Assembly (NCBI GenBank): GCA_963854835.1 | Contig: OY978525.1 | Coordinates: forward strand, 121,134,240 to 121,198,239 | Direction: 5' to 3' | Length of the DNA: 64,000 nt | Source: Megamerina dolium | Taxonomy: Eukaryota > Arthropoda > Insecta > Diptera > Megamerinidae | Shown here: positions 47,859-60,200 of the stretch, piece by piece | Position numbering within the stretch: the first letter of the stretch is position 1 | Layout: the number at the start of each line of letters is the position of its first letter | Notes under the pieces: generated by a model | The model's database searches: none | What the model saw: only the letters and a program-made list of their open reading frames with translations | What the model was told of the DNA's origin: nothing | Translations under genes and position numbers: made by a program

Positions 47859-48440
47859 ATGATGTCAACCACATTATTTGCAATTTTGCTACTTTGCGTA
47901 TACGCCGTATCGGCATTGGCCGCATCATGTGCCAAACCATCAGTGACGGTCAGTTCATTCAGTACTCAGGATGCCACAATATTGACACAACTAGCCCATG
48001 TTGGTGTGTTTACACTTAAATGCGATAATGACGTCAAGCCCAACCTATTTGCTGAATTCCCATGTGGTAAAGTTGTTCCAGCAGCAAGAATTGGCGAAAA
48101 CAAGTATCAAGTGAGTTCTGCACCACTAACGCTCGAGTGTACATATATTCACAAACTTATATTTTCATTTATATTACAGGTAAGCTGGGCAGAGGATATA
48201 AAGAAGGGTAGCAGCGGTAATGTGGTAGTTCGACTTTTCGATGAGGAGGGCTATGCCAATGTGCGTAAAGCGCAACGTGATGGTGATAATGTCTCCAACG
48301 TTAAATCGTTGGTGGATATTACTATTGCCACAAAAGGTGCCTACAAGGGTCCCTGGGTGAAGGCCGAACTCTTGGCTGCTTTTATCATTGCTGGAATTGC
48401 ATATTTTGCGTTTACGACTAAAAGCAAAATACAAGCTTAA
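47859..48440 (+). CDS. TRAPdelta: Translocon-associated protein subunit delta (TRAP-delta, SSR4)
   Basis: Two coding exons, 47859-48110 and 48180-48440, give 170 aa, like human SSR4 (173). TRAP-delta is a single-pass ER protein of the complex beside Sec61 that assists signal-sequence insertion and glycoprotein biogenesis. The start is the first of two adjacent ATGs. A cleavable signal peptide (FAILLLCVYAVSALAA) is followed by the lumenal domain with paired cysteines and SWAEDIKKGSSG and VRLFDEEGYANVRKAQR, then a C-terminal membrane span (LAAFIIAGIAYFAF) and a short basic tail. The 69-nt intron is divisible by three and has no in-frame stop, so the genomic frame stays open through it (193 codons). 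It is convergent with the MADF-BESS gene. Confidence 0.95.
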   Translation: MMSTTLFAILLLCVYAVSALAASCAKPSVTVSSFSTQDATILTQLAHVGVFTLKCDNDVKPNLFAEFPCGKVVPAARIGENKYQVSSAPLTLECTYIHKLIFSFILQVSWAEDIKKGSSGNVVVRLFDEEGYANVRKAQRDGDNVSNVKSLVDITIATKGAYKGPWVKAELLAAFIIAGIAYFAFTTKSKIQA

Positions 48441-48557
48441 GTTGTGCGACAAGTTTAAGTAGCCGATGAAGAAGAGGAAGAAGAGAAGACTTGAATGAAA
48501 TTCATTCACCAACAATGCTTTAGAATTCTATGAAAACTAAACATGAAAATTCTATTT

Positions 48558-48563
48558 AATAAA
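48558..48563 (+). terminator. Probable TRAP-delta polyadenylation signal
   Basis: AATAAA lies 118 nt downstream of the TRAP-delta stop codon and before the convergent neighbour's stop at 48785. The position fits a short 3' UTR; use of the site is inferred. Confidence 0.6.
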
Positions 48564-48784
48564 CTGAAGAGGAAGATTGTAACAATTCATTCAACTTTTA
48601 TTTCGAAATGCAATAATACACTTTGATGATTTAAAGAAGAAACGTGCTTTAATTAAATTACTTAGATTTACATATGTACGTATATTGTAGGTAATTAAAT
48701 GTATGTTTGCTTAATTCAAAGGGGAACCATTCTCAAGACGATCAGTCACACATTCACAGTTAGCCCCCTGAGAACGTACTCAAT

Positions 48785-51700
48785 TTAGTTGCCATTCATA
48801 GTGTTTTCTTCATCAGAAGATATATCAATCATGCTTTCCACACGCGATGGTGACATAACGTACACAAAGTGTTCCGTAGCTGCATCATTAACAGGTGCAC
48901 TGTGCATAATAGTCGCACCATCCATGGAGTGCGGTGGTGGTGGCGGTGGCGGAGAATCTATAAAATACTTTGTATTACATCCATTGGCGCCTGAAGCGTC
49001 ATCTGTTGGTGGTCCCTGACAATCGCCAACATTATCCAATTCTAACTCAATATCGCTTATAATGCGCATACAACGCATCTTGGCGAGCGATTGAAATTTA
49101 GTCGGCATTGCTCGAACTGAACGAGATAAACTGAGGAAAAATAATGTGTTTGCATCCAATTCACGATTCGCATGCAGAATCGCAGCTATGTCTATGTCGT
49201 TGCGATCGCTAACTTTTCGCGCTTTTGGAGGTGGTGGCTGACTAGAAGGGACAGCAGGAGATGGGGTGGAATGTGATGCAGCCGATGCTGAGAAACTGAG
49301 ATTTATAGCAGTTGTTTGTGGTGATGGTTGTACACGTCGTATTTTAGTTATCAGTGGTGGATTTCCTCTATTCGATGCCGATGTTGTCGTCGATGTAGCT
49401 TGTGGATTGATGTTATTGAACAAACTGAGTACGGTGTTTGGTGCGCTTAGTTCCTTTTTGAATGTATCGGTGGTAGTGGCGAACATATGTGGCTCTAAGA
49501 TGAGACAGCCAACACTACTTGCTGTACTGCTTACCGGCATTGGAATGCTGTTGGGTTTTAGATTATTCGACAATTGTGGGGGTATTGGAAATACTTGAGT
49601 AGGCATTGACGTTGGTAGAGTGCCAGTGATGGCACTGTGATTGGAAGAAAGTGATCCCAATATTGATTTGCCACCCAATTGCGGTGGCAATTGAACCGTT
49701 GGCAAAGACGGTATTGGTAAAACAAATGCGCCCGAAGATGGCGGCAATGATGGATGTGCTAAATTTGTCGTTGATGGTATTGCTGCTGTGCTGGTTGTTA
49801 CTACTGCTGATGGACCATTACTACTTGGCGATATTGATGTAAATGGACTAATTGTAGATGTTGTTATTGTTGATGATGCTGCCGCTGCTGCTGATGCGGC
49901 TGTAATCGTTGACGAATGTTGAACATTGTATTGCATCTGAGGTATGCCGACAATGCTTGGTGGTGGAGCAGTTAAATTCTGTGCAGCATTTGATAGTGTT
50001 GCCACTTTAACATCATCTTCTGATGACGATGTGGTTGCTTTAGTTACCACCTGATAGCCCAAATCACATTCAGTGTCTTCATCATCGTTATTTTTATTAT
50101 TGGTGGAGTTTCTGTAGATTCAAAATCAAATTAATACATACAATATTGCGTTAACAGAATTCAGTTTCTGTTTGCTTCATATCACTAACCTGCCTGGCCC
50201 TTGATAGGGTTTTAGAAAGTCCATATGCTCTGCATGTGCCCAATATTGGTATTTCTTGGATGTTTTTGTTCCAATACGAAATGATCGTAAATATTTGGTG
50301 TAGCTGTCGCGTAGATTTTTCCATTTTCGTTTTGAAGCATCTGAAATGGAGGCATGTAGGAATGTCGAATATAAGGATTAGAGCTATTTTCGAATAATGT
50401 AAATGTTATATTCTGCAGTGTTAGCGATTGCAATGCGAAACTCGAATGTGAGGTAGAGATAATGAAACAGATCTTGTGTATATAATATTCATATACGTTC
50501 ACATATCATATGCATATATGTGTATGTGTATGTATGTATATGTACAATGTGTACCCACTCGGCTATTTAAAGACACTTCAATAGAAGGGCTGTAAATAAA
50601 GCCAAGCAAAAAGCACTTCAAACTATTTTTCACAAACATATATTTGGCACTAATATCTGCAAAAAAAAACCTTGGATGAGTTGTTTTCCCAGTATTTTAA
50701 TGCATGCTCAGGTTTGAACAATATTGGTTATTTTGGTTATGAATTTTGAAATTGAAACTATTCCTTTGAATCGCCCCAACAATATCGAAATCTTGAAGAA
50801 AATATATCATTTATCATGTATCAAGTTACAAGGAACCAAAAGTAGGCACTGAAAAGATGAAAGAATAGTTTTGAATATGCATTTCAAATGGAGCCTTTCT
50901 AGTCTCATACATGGTGATGTATTTTTCGAATAAAACGAATGCCCGATGTCAGAATGACAAGTGACAGCACACGTTAGAAATGTCAAACCTGTACAATTTT
51001 TACCATGGAGCATTACACACCACAAGAATAAGGTGAAATTGTGAAATTTCATTTTCAAATTTTTGGAGTTGTGTGATCATGGGGCACTGAATATCCTCAA
51101 TTGATCCATGAAGTGCATTTACATTCAGCAAAAGTTAATGTTTTGTGCGAGGATGATAGCGGTGCGACAATAACGGTCAATGGAGTGCGATATCGCAAAT
51201 TGTAAAGGTCCAAATTTAAATAAAATAAACGATAAAAAAATTATTTTTTGAAATTTTTTTCGAAAAAAAATGTAGGGTAGCACCAAAAAGTACCCTGTAT
51301 AAAAAAAAAAGAACGAAGTGGAGGCGGAAGATTTAATGCTTTCCAATAAATGGTATCTAAGCCGGCATTTTTCTTACTATACTACATATGTATTTAATAC
51401 CGACCGGGTGCACAGTCGCACACAGGCATACGTACGTGTGTATACTTAAATATAGGCAGTGCGCTTTTTACCCAAGCAAGCGAGTTTTTATTATGAATTA
51501 CGATCGGTAGTTGTATTAATTCCAACAAAGCGTGTGGTTCAGTGAATTTTTGCAAGTTATTATTTGAAGATAGTTGTTTCTTGTGCAAGTACATAAGTAC
51601 ATTATTTTAACATTTTAACCGATTATTTATCAAAATATTTTATTAAGTGTTTATATTTATCACGAATTTAAGATATTAATTGATGCATTTTTTAATGAAA

Positions 51701-53850
51701 TATTAAAATATCGTACTATAGAATTAGGTGGTCACGTAGAGCAAATTGCAGCAGCAGGAGATATCGAATGAAGGGCAGCTCAATGTTTAGAGCACTCAAT
51801 GTTTATCGCTCTTTAGTAGGAAGTATGATTTGTTCTTGTTCACATATTAGGTCCGTTCGCGCACATAATAGTTTTTACAAATTTTGCTATTTCGTACTGG
51901 AAATGTATTCGCGTACGCCAAATACCAGTGAAAGAGGGGAAATTGAGAGAGCAAATTATTTCCTCTCTGTGATAATTTTTGCAAATGTTTTCTGGTAATA
52001 TTTCGACTAGTAAGAATTCGTAACACAGAAAAAACAGGTGTTCTGTGAGTGAGTGAGGCAAGTGACAGAACTGCAGGAGTTTGAAAATTACTAGTAAATC
52101 TTACAAATTTACCGTTCGCGTATTTTTTCAATTTGTTCTCATTTTTAGAGAAGATTTTTCTTACGCTCTTGAATCGTGTTGATAGAGAAATTGTACTAGT
52201 AAAGTAGCGAACAGACCTATTGTTGTTGTTTTTAGTTCAAAATAAATGAGATGAGAGAGTAAATTTCGCACACTAATGGCCAATTAATGGTACAGAATCA
52301 AATCAATGATGAATATTTAAATTTGTAGCAAAAATTACCACTTTGATGTTATTGCAAATTTAGATAAGCATGTATTATGTAATACGCGACGTGACGAATT
52401 AATCACGCAAGAAAAAGTTATTCGTCGCGTAGCGTTTTACATAATTCGCCTCTTTATTAAACAAAATCAAATCGCTGAGCGGTCTTCATCGAGGGTAGCG
52501 ATGCCGTCTGGTGACATCCGCCACAACATTTCGTTCAGCAAAACAGGACCGAAATGATATTCACATCAGCTAATGGATAAATAAAAATATAAAAATGCAA
52601 AAGTGATGTCACAAGGGTTCTGCCGTTCGGAAACCTACTTAAAATAAGTAGGTTTCTTCTAATACTGTCCAAAATTAAACACGCACAACAGTAATGGAAG
52701 AGAAGCTCGGCCAATGAGTCCTTCGGGGCTTTAAGTGCAACATATTTGTTTTATTTTTTAATGCAAAAGTGAAAAATTGACTCGCCAAATATTGCGATAA
52801 ATCCAAATTATCAAAGTTTTAAATATCATCAGCAGCCATTTTGTTTACATTTTTTCACTGATAGCTGATTTTGTCGACCGGCGGCAGCGCATAATTAAAA
52901 ATAAATCTACTATCGCCGAATTTCGTCATCGCTTATGTTGTGTGCAATCTCGTGTATTCCAGTGTGTTTTTAATTTTGACAACGAGAATTCCTCCGATGA
53001 AGTTCGCTCACCGATTCGATTCTGTTTATACCTTAATGTTGTAAACAGAATCAAATCGCTGAACGTTTTTTGTCGGAGCGTTTTACATAATACGACAGGT
53101 TATTTTTAGGTATCTGTCAAAGCTTTTTTTTTAATCATTCCTCTCGCTACGAAACCGATCTTGGAATCGGTCAAAATTGACATATTTTTCTCGCACACTA
53201 TGTTTTTATGACGCAGGAATGCTGTTACAGGAACAACAACAATTTTTAGATGTAAAATTTGTAGAATGAATGAATGAACACAAATTTTATGTGAAGTTAA
53301 CACCGTGCAACATACTTATCCCTTTATTTTATTATTTTAATTCAAAATGTAGGGATTTTTCTCACAAATTTCACACATTTTTCCTAAATAGGTGACACTG
53401 AGACCGAATCTTTTTCCCCAAAGGCAATATTGAAAATGCGCCTGCTCGCTCACTAACACACTCTCTCTCTCTCTCGTCCATGTTTGCTCTGGCATTTGAT
53501 GCAGTATTATGAGTACAAAATGGGAGAACATGGCAGCAGCAGTAGCAACAGTATCAGTAACAACAACAATAACAATAATAATAATAATAATAAGAATTAA
53601 GCTGAAAAGAAGTAGGTAGGTATGCATGTATGAAAATGAAAATAAATATGCGCTTGCTAGCTACCAACGTACCAACTGACAAACCAATCTCATCGGCAAT
53701 CTGCGACCAGACCTTCATTTTCACTTCGACATTTTTATAATCAGGATTGTGTGTATTATAAACAACATCGTACTTTTTAACGATATCGATGAATTCCGTT
53801 GTATTATCGGATGTTGTTGACGATTCGCTTGCAACGCGTGGCGTCTTCAT
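48785..53850 (-). CDS. MADF-BESS domain transcription-factor-like protein
   Basis: Three exons, 53673-53850, 50190-50340 and 48785-50111, join in phase through GT..AG sites to 552 codons. The MADF (Myb/SANT-like) DNA-binding domain spans about residues 20-105: FIDIVKKYDVVYNTHNPDY, VWSQIADEIGLSVDASKRKW, KNLRDSYTKYLRS, YWAHAEHMDFL. The middle is Ser/Thr/Pro/Ala-rich and disordered. A BESS-like motif near residues 425-470 (DANTLFFLSLSRSVRAMP, KMRCMRIISDIELEL) would mediate protein contacts. This pairing is the Adf-1/Dip3/Stwl-type family of fly regulators; the exact orthologue is not identified. The start ATG at 53850 follows an in-frame stop. The tail has a Pro run and an acidic end. Intron 1 is 3.3 kb and contains three repeats. 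Confidence 0.9.
50940..51300 (+). pseudogene. Tc1/mariner-superfamily transposase relic
   Basis: In broken plus-strand frames one reads MEHYTPQE-GEIVKFHF (an N-terminal start) directly followed by WGTEYPQLIHEVHLHSAKV and GATITVNGVRYR, parts that flank the central catalytic region in intact insect elements. The middle is deleted. The right side has a possible terminus, ACAGGGTACTTTTTGG on the reverse strand (about 51278-51297); no matching left end was found. It lies in intron 1 of the MADF-BESS gene. Confidence 0.6.
51848..52219. mobile_element. Short non-coding TIR element (TAGGTCYGTTCGC ends)
   Basis: The left end TAGGTCCGTTCGC (51848-51860) and right end GCGAACAGACCTA (52207-52219) are inverted with one mismatch. 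The interior has further inverted tracts, including ACTAGTAA on both sides, and no protein. The ends resemble those of the inner unit inside the TAGCCTAGAC MITEs. Probably a MITE. Confidence 0.6.
52607..52760 (+). repeat. Short retroposon with 12-bp target-site duplication
   Basis: A 154-bp unit flanked by exact direct repeats ATGCAAAAGTGA (52595-52606 and 52761-52772), ending in an A/T-rich tail. The unit matches 17705-17866 inverted and its 3' part resembles the SINE at 45585. The target duplication shows it moved by retroposition. It may be a 5'-truncated SINE or a LINE 3' end. Confidence 0.75.
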
Positions 53851-55714
53851 TTCTTCAATGTTCTTCAATAATAGCTTTTACTGTCTTTCGCGATATATAT
53901 GTATAAATATTTGTATGTCTGTATTTCTACTTCTCTTCCTCGTTTGCGTCTTCTTCTTCTTCTTCTAGCTGGTTTTTGTTTTGTTTTTTCTTCTTTTTTA
54001 CATTGTTGCTGTGCACTTTGTTTTTACTTGTTATTGTTTGCAATTTCTGGCTACAGTGTGTGTATGTGTGTGTTCCTATTCGCGTTGTTGTTCAAATGAA
54101 AGCAATGCGACTGACATTCAATCCGACGCGTTCTTACATACGACCGAAAGACCGACACAAGGCTAATAGCAACAACAACAATACGTACGTATGTGGTAAA
54201 ACGACAGAGGCCTATTTGCTTGCTACTACACACGCACACACACACATATACACTAACTGCATTGGCAAGAGACCTCAATGTGCGCGTACACTTACACCAA
54301 CGGCAATAAGTACAGCGGGCACCGGCGACGTTGACGTCAACGTGTGGAGCAGCATTGGAGTGCGTGTTAAATTATCGATCGATCCTCTTTTTTTTTGTTT
54401 TTGTCCGTTTTCACATGCTCACACACACACTGATTGTCAAGTATATATATATACATATATGGGTGTCTGTGTGTGTGTGTGTACTCGACTGTGAGCCAAA
54501 TTTAATTTACCGTACCGTATTTTCATGCATACAATATCACACTAACACCGTCGTCGTCGTGGTCGTTGTTGTTTATATCGAACGTATGAACATATTCCGT
54601 AAAAAGAGTACAAATGCGACCGCTCTGACAAAAGTTGGACACTTGAATGAGCTGAGCGTACGTATGCTGCCTGCATACAACCACCGCACAACAACGAGAA
54701 CGGTTGGTTTTGTTGTTCGTCGTCAGTCAGTACGATGGCAGTACGGCAGCAGTAGCAGCAGCAGCAACAGTAACAGCACCAACAACAAATAGCTTTGGCA
54801 TCGACGTCAAATAGGTATCAAAGCAGCCAGGCAATATACAACTACAACGATGATGATGATGATAATGATGTTGGGGAGGAATATTGCAAAAAAGAAGCGC
54901 AACAGCATGATGACGTCGCTGAAGCACAACAACAGTCACTACGACAGCAGCACCACCACCAGCAGCAGCAGCAACAACATAGTTACATATTTGAAATCTA
55001 CGGCGCATAATACCTTTGGCAACGGTGCCACCACTGCATGATGTATACAACATGGTCCGTATGTTTATCATCCGCCCACCCGTCTTCTCATCCACCAACT
55101 AACCAATCTATCCTGTATGCCGCTTGACGCCATCCGTTTGTTTATTCGGTCGGTCGGTCGGTCTGTTGGTTGTTCGTCGTCGCTTGCTCGTTTATTCGTT
55201 TGTTCGTACGTTCGTTCGCTAGCTCGCTCAATGATTTCTACGCAATTCGCAAACGGCTGTACTTGTGTTGTTCATTGTCCCCTCCTGGGCGTGTGTGTGT
55301 GTGTGTGTGTGTGAGCGCCTTCTTCTAGTGCGTTTATAGCACATACGGTTATGTACTTGTTATGTATATAATCGCATATATATATATATAGCTACATTCG
55401 ACTATGTACTGGCTGACTGATGGTTTGAGCAAGACAGGCTTACTCTCATTGACTGCGCTGAGGTAGTCCTCATTGTTGGCAGGTGGGGGAATGGTGACAA
55501 TGACAATGTCGATAGTGATGGTGCTGCTGTTTGCTGTTGAACAACGATGACTACTAACTATAGTTATTAGTATGGCTCGAAAATTTGGTGTTTCTTTTGA
55601 CGAGGATCGTATTCTAATAGAGCGACACCACCATGATCAATGTTTGAATTCTTGTGCTTGACATAATCATGTACGTTAGAAAAATAAACTACTTCCTTCC
55701 TTTGTATCTGAACA

Positions 55715-56010
55715 ACAAGTGGGCTTCACTTAATCAACTCGCTCAACCTTAAACCAGACCGACTCAAAATATCGTACTTGGTGGACTACCTGCTCCAGTT
55801 TCAGATTATGAAGCCACTTTGGTGCTAATGGACCATCTCCTTGAACTGCTATATGCGCTAACTGGTCGACGCCATCTCGTACCAGTGTCCTCGATGCCAG
55901 CAAAGATCGCACAATACCCAACACTTGTTTGTCTGCTCTAGGAGACCAACCAGACTAACCCCTAACACCCTCTGGAAGCTGTCAACTTCCTCGTGCTGAC
56001 AAGCGACGTC
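55715..56010 (+). pseudogene. LINE reverse-transcriptase C-terminal relic
   Basis: Broken plus-strand frames give CPRCQQ, HNTQHLFVC and PTRLTPNTLW, matching the Cys/His box and following PTxLTPxxLW motif at the end of fly LINE ORF2 proteins. It has several stops. Confidence 0.6.
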
Positions 56011-56686
56011 AACAATAATAGCATCATCTAATTTCTTCTAAATCAATAACATGTACAGTCTTAAAGACCAATGTAATGTACAAAACTCATTACTCAGTGC
56101 TCGAGTGAAGTAACAGAGTCGACTTGATCCCGTTTATGTGATTTCTTTCACGTTTTTCCAGTCACTAATATAAAATCAAAAACCAGCAGTTGCTTTGCAG
56201 TAATACATTGCAACCTGTTCCAAAACTAAACTCTTGAAAATGTTGACAATATATTCTGTTCCCAAATGCATCACTATTGTTATCGATACGCAGAGAAAAG
56301 CAAACAGCGCATTCAAACAAAATTTGGATGCAAAGTATTATAAAATAAACTACACTCAATACGGTATTAAAACTGTATTGATACATTGTAAGCATACGTT
56401 TAGGAAGTCAGTCCAATTTGCACTATTAGAATTTGATCGAATATTTGTTCGCACCATGCTAATATGTGTAGAGCATATAGCGTTATCTTTGTTGTTGTTA
56501 GTGCATCCACTGCTGTCGTCGCTGTTGCGATGACAATACTGCTTTGAAATGCTTGTTGAGTATTGATGAATTTTATTGATCCAATGGCTGTGTCATTCTC
56601 TCTCGACGCTTAAATTAGGTTGACTAAACGTGGAATCTTGAATTCTGTTTTGTCATGTGGGCATCAATGAAGAGGCAATATAAAGA

Positions 56687-57201
56687 TCAGCTGAAAAAAA
56701 AAAAATCCAACGAGTATATTGTTGCCAGAATGTAGTTGGTGACTGTTGTTGTTGTAACAGCATCGCGTAAGAAAAATATGAAGTGACCATTCTTTGCCTG
56801 GAAGATTTGTGGGTCCATACCAGTACGAAGATCAGGTATGCCGTGGGAACGGATTTCAGTCGATCTAAGGATTCGCATCGTTTCGATCAAATATATTTTC
56901 ATGGCTCAAATATGATACCATCGGAATGATAATGAACTTGTGGAACATGTTTTGACAAGGGCAGACGACTGAGGCAAGATCCTTTCTGAACGTTATCGAA
57001 CTGACAGTACTTACGTATATCGAGCACGGACTCGAGTTCTGAGTCCATCGTAAATGCACTTGCAGTTCGATATTTTGTATTCGTCATGAATACCGCCCAG
57101 CCACGTTCGCTACCACGCCATTTATTGATGTTGCTTTTGCTGTCGTTGTTTTTGTTGTGGTTGTGGATGACGTTAGCAATGCTTTTTCTGTATATATTCA
57201 C
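56687..57201 (-). other. Unassigned coding-like block in two frames
   Basis: On the minus strand, one frame (56899-57201) reads out of low-complexity Asn/Lys into WRGSERGWAVFMTNTKY, then SVLDIRKYCQFDNVQKGSC and LSRLPLSKHVPQVHYHSDG before a stop. A second frame (56687-56902) continues with STEIRSHGIPDLRTGMDPQ and FQAKNGHFIFFLRD. Composition is less AT-biased than nearby and the residues look protein-like, but I do not recognise the family and see no convincing splice partners. It could be a terminal exon, or a frameshifted pseudogene. Confidence 0.35.
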
Positions 57202-58263
57202 ATTATTCTGCGAGTTTTGTTTTTTTAATCTGCGTTGTGCTGTTTTGATTGCTTCTGTTATTGTTGTTGTTGTTGTTGTTGTTTTCTATGTACCATGTAG
57301 TACATACATACATACGTTTGTAGGTAGGTACATACTACAATATATGTACATATATACATATGTACTATTCTCAGTTAGCCAACCATCCAGTCAGCCAGAT
57401 TACTGCTTTGCACTGTGGCGTTTTTTGTGTTGTGCTCAACGTTTTGATGCTGACATAACGAACGAACGTTACATTGCCAGTTTGCCTGGCCAACCGCCCT
57501 GCTCCCTCGTTTACGTGCATGCTCCTGTTCATCATCATCATCGTCGTCGTTGTCGTTGTCGTAGTCGTCATCGTACATTCTTCCGTCTATCCATCCATCC
57601 ATCCATCCATCGATCCAAACAACCATCCGCTTTTACCCATGCCTTTGCACCGCTTTGCCATTATATGGTACATATGTACATAGCCTCGTTCGTTCGCTCG
57701 CCAATGTATTGTGTACTGTGTGCGGCGACAACGGCAGCAACAACAACGACTGACTACGACACACACACTAACAGTCATTCGCCAAGTGAACTTAACACAA
57801 CTGGACTGCTATCTGCCGAACCGTGTTCGCACATACACACGTATATATGTACATGTGTATGTACATACCGTATGTATTTACGTACAGCTATGGATATGAA
57901 TGTAAGAACGATCATATAGTGTTAGAAAATAAAATGCTTGATTTTGAAATATATTTGATGACGATGTTAATTTTCTTTCCTCAGTGTTTTTTTTTTCCAA
58001 AATTGAAAAAAGGGACTACCCTACATTCCATCCCTTAACGGGTGAGCTCGTAAAAAAGGAGCAAAAAAAACAAAACACCAGTAAATCGACAATTAACACT
58101 ATAGCTGCCGAGGTTTTGCTATTGGATTTCCCTCCCCAATATTTCTATTTATATCCCTTCATGGGCTGTCGGTCAAAATGAAACAAAAAAACAAGAAATA
58201 CTCTCATACCTCCCCAGAACTCAACTACAGGAGGCTGATAAGTAACACCGACCCTCATTCGTT

Positions 58264-58540
58264 TTGCCTCCCCGACATTTCTCTCGAACATGCCATTTTT
58301 TGAAGCGATTCATCACTGAGGACGAAAAATGGTTTGTCTACAACATCGTTAAATGTAAGAGATTTTGGAGTGAAATGGACGAACCGGCCCAAAGTATGAT
58401 ATTCATAAAATGCCCTACCTCTGTTTGCTGTGATTTTCAGAGAATCATTTTTTCTTTGAGCTTTTGAGCGAACAATACCTAAATTATCTTAATTAATTAA
58501 GACACCTACTATATACTCGAGATTTGGCACCTTGGGATGG
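58264..58540 (+). pseudogene. mariner transposase relic
   Basis: The plus-strand frame gives FLKRFITEDEKWFVYN, KRFWSEMDEPAQS and, with frame breaks, a segment corresponding to ELL-SEQ. These match the central DEKW..Y and W..DEPAQ region of mariner transposases. Both ends are missing. Confidence 0.75.
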
Positions 58541-60200
58541 AGTATTGACCAACATAAACAATTTATATTTCAATAGAATATTTATCCACTATAAAAAAAT
58601 CGTCTTTAATTTTCACAACAGAAACGAAGATCGAAAAATGCCATTCTTACCAAAAATATGTATTAAATTAATTTTAATATGTCCTTAATTCTAAAACTGG
58701 ACATTTTACACATTTGTCCAAAGGACAGGACACTTTAGCTGGAGAGTTCACTTCGATTTGCTTGATATGACCGAGCTAGCACAGCCTTTGTGAATTAATG
58801 CTCTTAACTATGTCGATATTGGTATATCTACAAATAACCGATTATTATGTATCTAAGTCCAACATCCATTGGGGAGTTTAACATTGATCCTACCTTATTG
58901 GATTTCAACGGATTTTCGAGTATTAAAAATTCCCCGAGATTTTTCTCTCTCTTTTTCTTGCACGCATTAGTGCTGGGCACATTCCGTAAAAATGCCCAGT
59001 TTCGTTAGGTGATAATTCAATCTACAAGGTGCTGCGAGTATAATTGTTCTTAAATTATTCTTATTTAGGTTAATACATTGCTTAAATCGTTTTAGGTTGT
59101 ATGTCCCTAAAAGGTTTTCCCCAATATGTCTCCAATAAGCGATACGGTTGCAACATTTATGATTATGGGAAAAATAAAATTCGAAAAACTAGTTAGTAGA
59201 ACATATTTATGTCCACAACTGTATGTACAATATGTACATATCGTCAGTCAGCCATCTAGCCAGCCAGCTAACACCACCACAACCGATACCGTCGCCAACT
59301 GCCTCTTACCCTCTTGCGCAGTTTTTCGTTTATTCGTTCGTTTGTTGGTTCGTTCGCTTATTCGCCCACCAACATCATCATCATCATAAGCAATAACAAC
59401 AACAGCAACAGCAACATCGTCATCATCATCATCATCAGCACCATTACCATAACTTTAGTTTTTGTTGTTGGTTTTGAGTGTCACTGCTGGTACGCTCCTG
59501 TCTGATGCGCGTAACAAACAGCAGAGTACCCTGTAAATGTACAGATATGCTTATGCGTCCCTGTGTGTATGTGTGTGTGTGTGTATGACTTTGAATGTGC
59601 GTTCTTGTTGTCGTTGCTGCCATGGCAGTTGTTTTTGTTGTTGGTGGTGCTGTTATTTTGTTGTGCTCACTCAGTTTGCACATCTCTTTCACTTGCCGTC
59701 TCTTCGTATAAGTAAGTGCTGCAATTCTATTCTACGCTCCCACCATCCGCACACTCCACAAAGGAGTCATCATGCACGCCAATATCGCCCAAACAACAAC
59801 AGCAACAATAAACCAAATAACAGCAGCAGCAGCAGTACAACGAAAACGATGACTCAAGCGTACGTTTGAATCGCGACGTTTGGTCGGGATGGTATGACAT
59901 GATGTGCTTGTGATTCGCTTTGGTTTGGTTTGCTTCACGTATGCATGTATGTGGTATGTTAGGTCGTTTGTTCATCGGTTGGTTCGTTTGTCGGTCGGTT
60001 GGTCGTTTCGTTTGCACAGTATTTGTTTTGTTTGTTTTTGTTTTTTTTATATTGTTTTTGTTGCGATAGGCGGCCTATGTCATGTACTGAGTGGTATTAC
60101 GCTGCAGAATATTTCGCTGCTTTCGGTGGCTGGCTTGCAATACTATTGTCGTTGTTGTTGTTGCTGCTACTGCCAATGGTGCTGTTGAATTGTGTTCTTT

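Larger units (their letters stand above)
53851..60200. other. Microsatellite-rich region upstream of the MADF-BESS gene
   Basis: Dense simple repeats: CA/TG runs (54234-54250, 54468-54482, 55290-55312), CAG/CAA tracts (54750-54990), GAT/TCA (54850-54870, 57530-57550, 59418-59436) and CATC (57590-57612). Most open frames here are translations of these repeats. The promoter and 5' UTR of the MADF-BESS gene should begin at its right edge. Three relic or coding-like blocks are listed separately. Confidence 0.55.

Noticed and set aside
53976..55098. Several ORFs over 100 aa on both strands
   Set aside because: They consist of CA, CAG, CAA and GAT repeat translations and overlap each other in different frames.
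57086..57919. 277-aa plus-strand ORF
   Set aside because: Translation of GTT/CA/CATC microsatellites and of the antisense of the 56.9-57.1 kb block; no protein-like domain.
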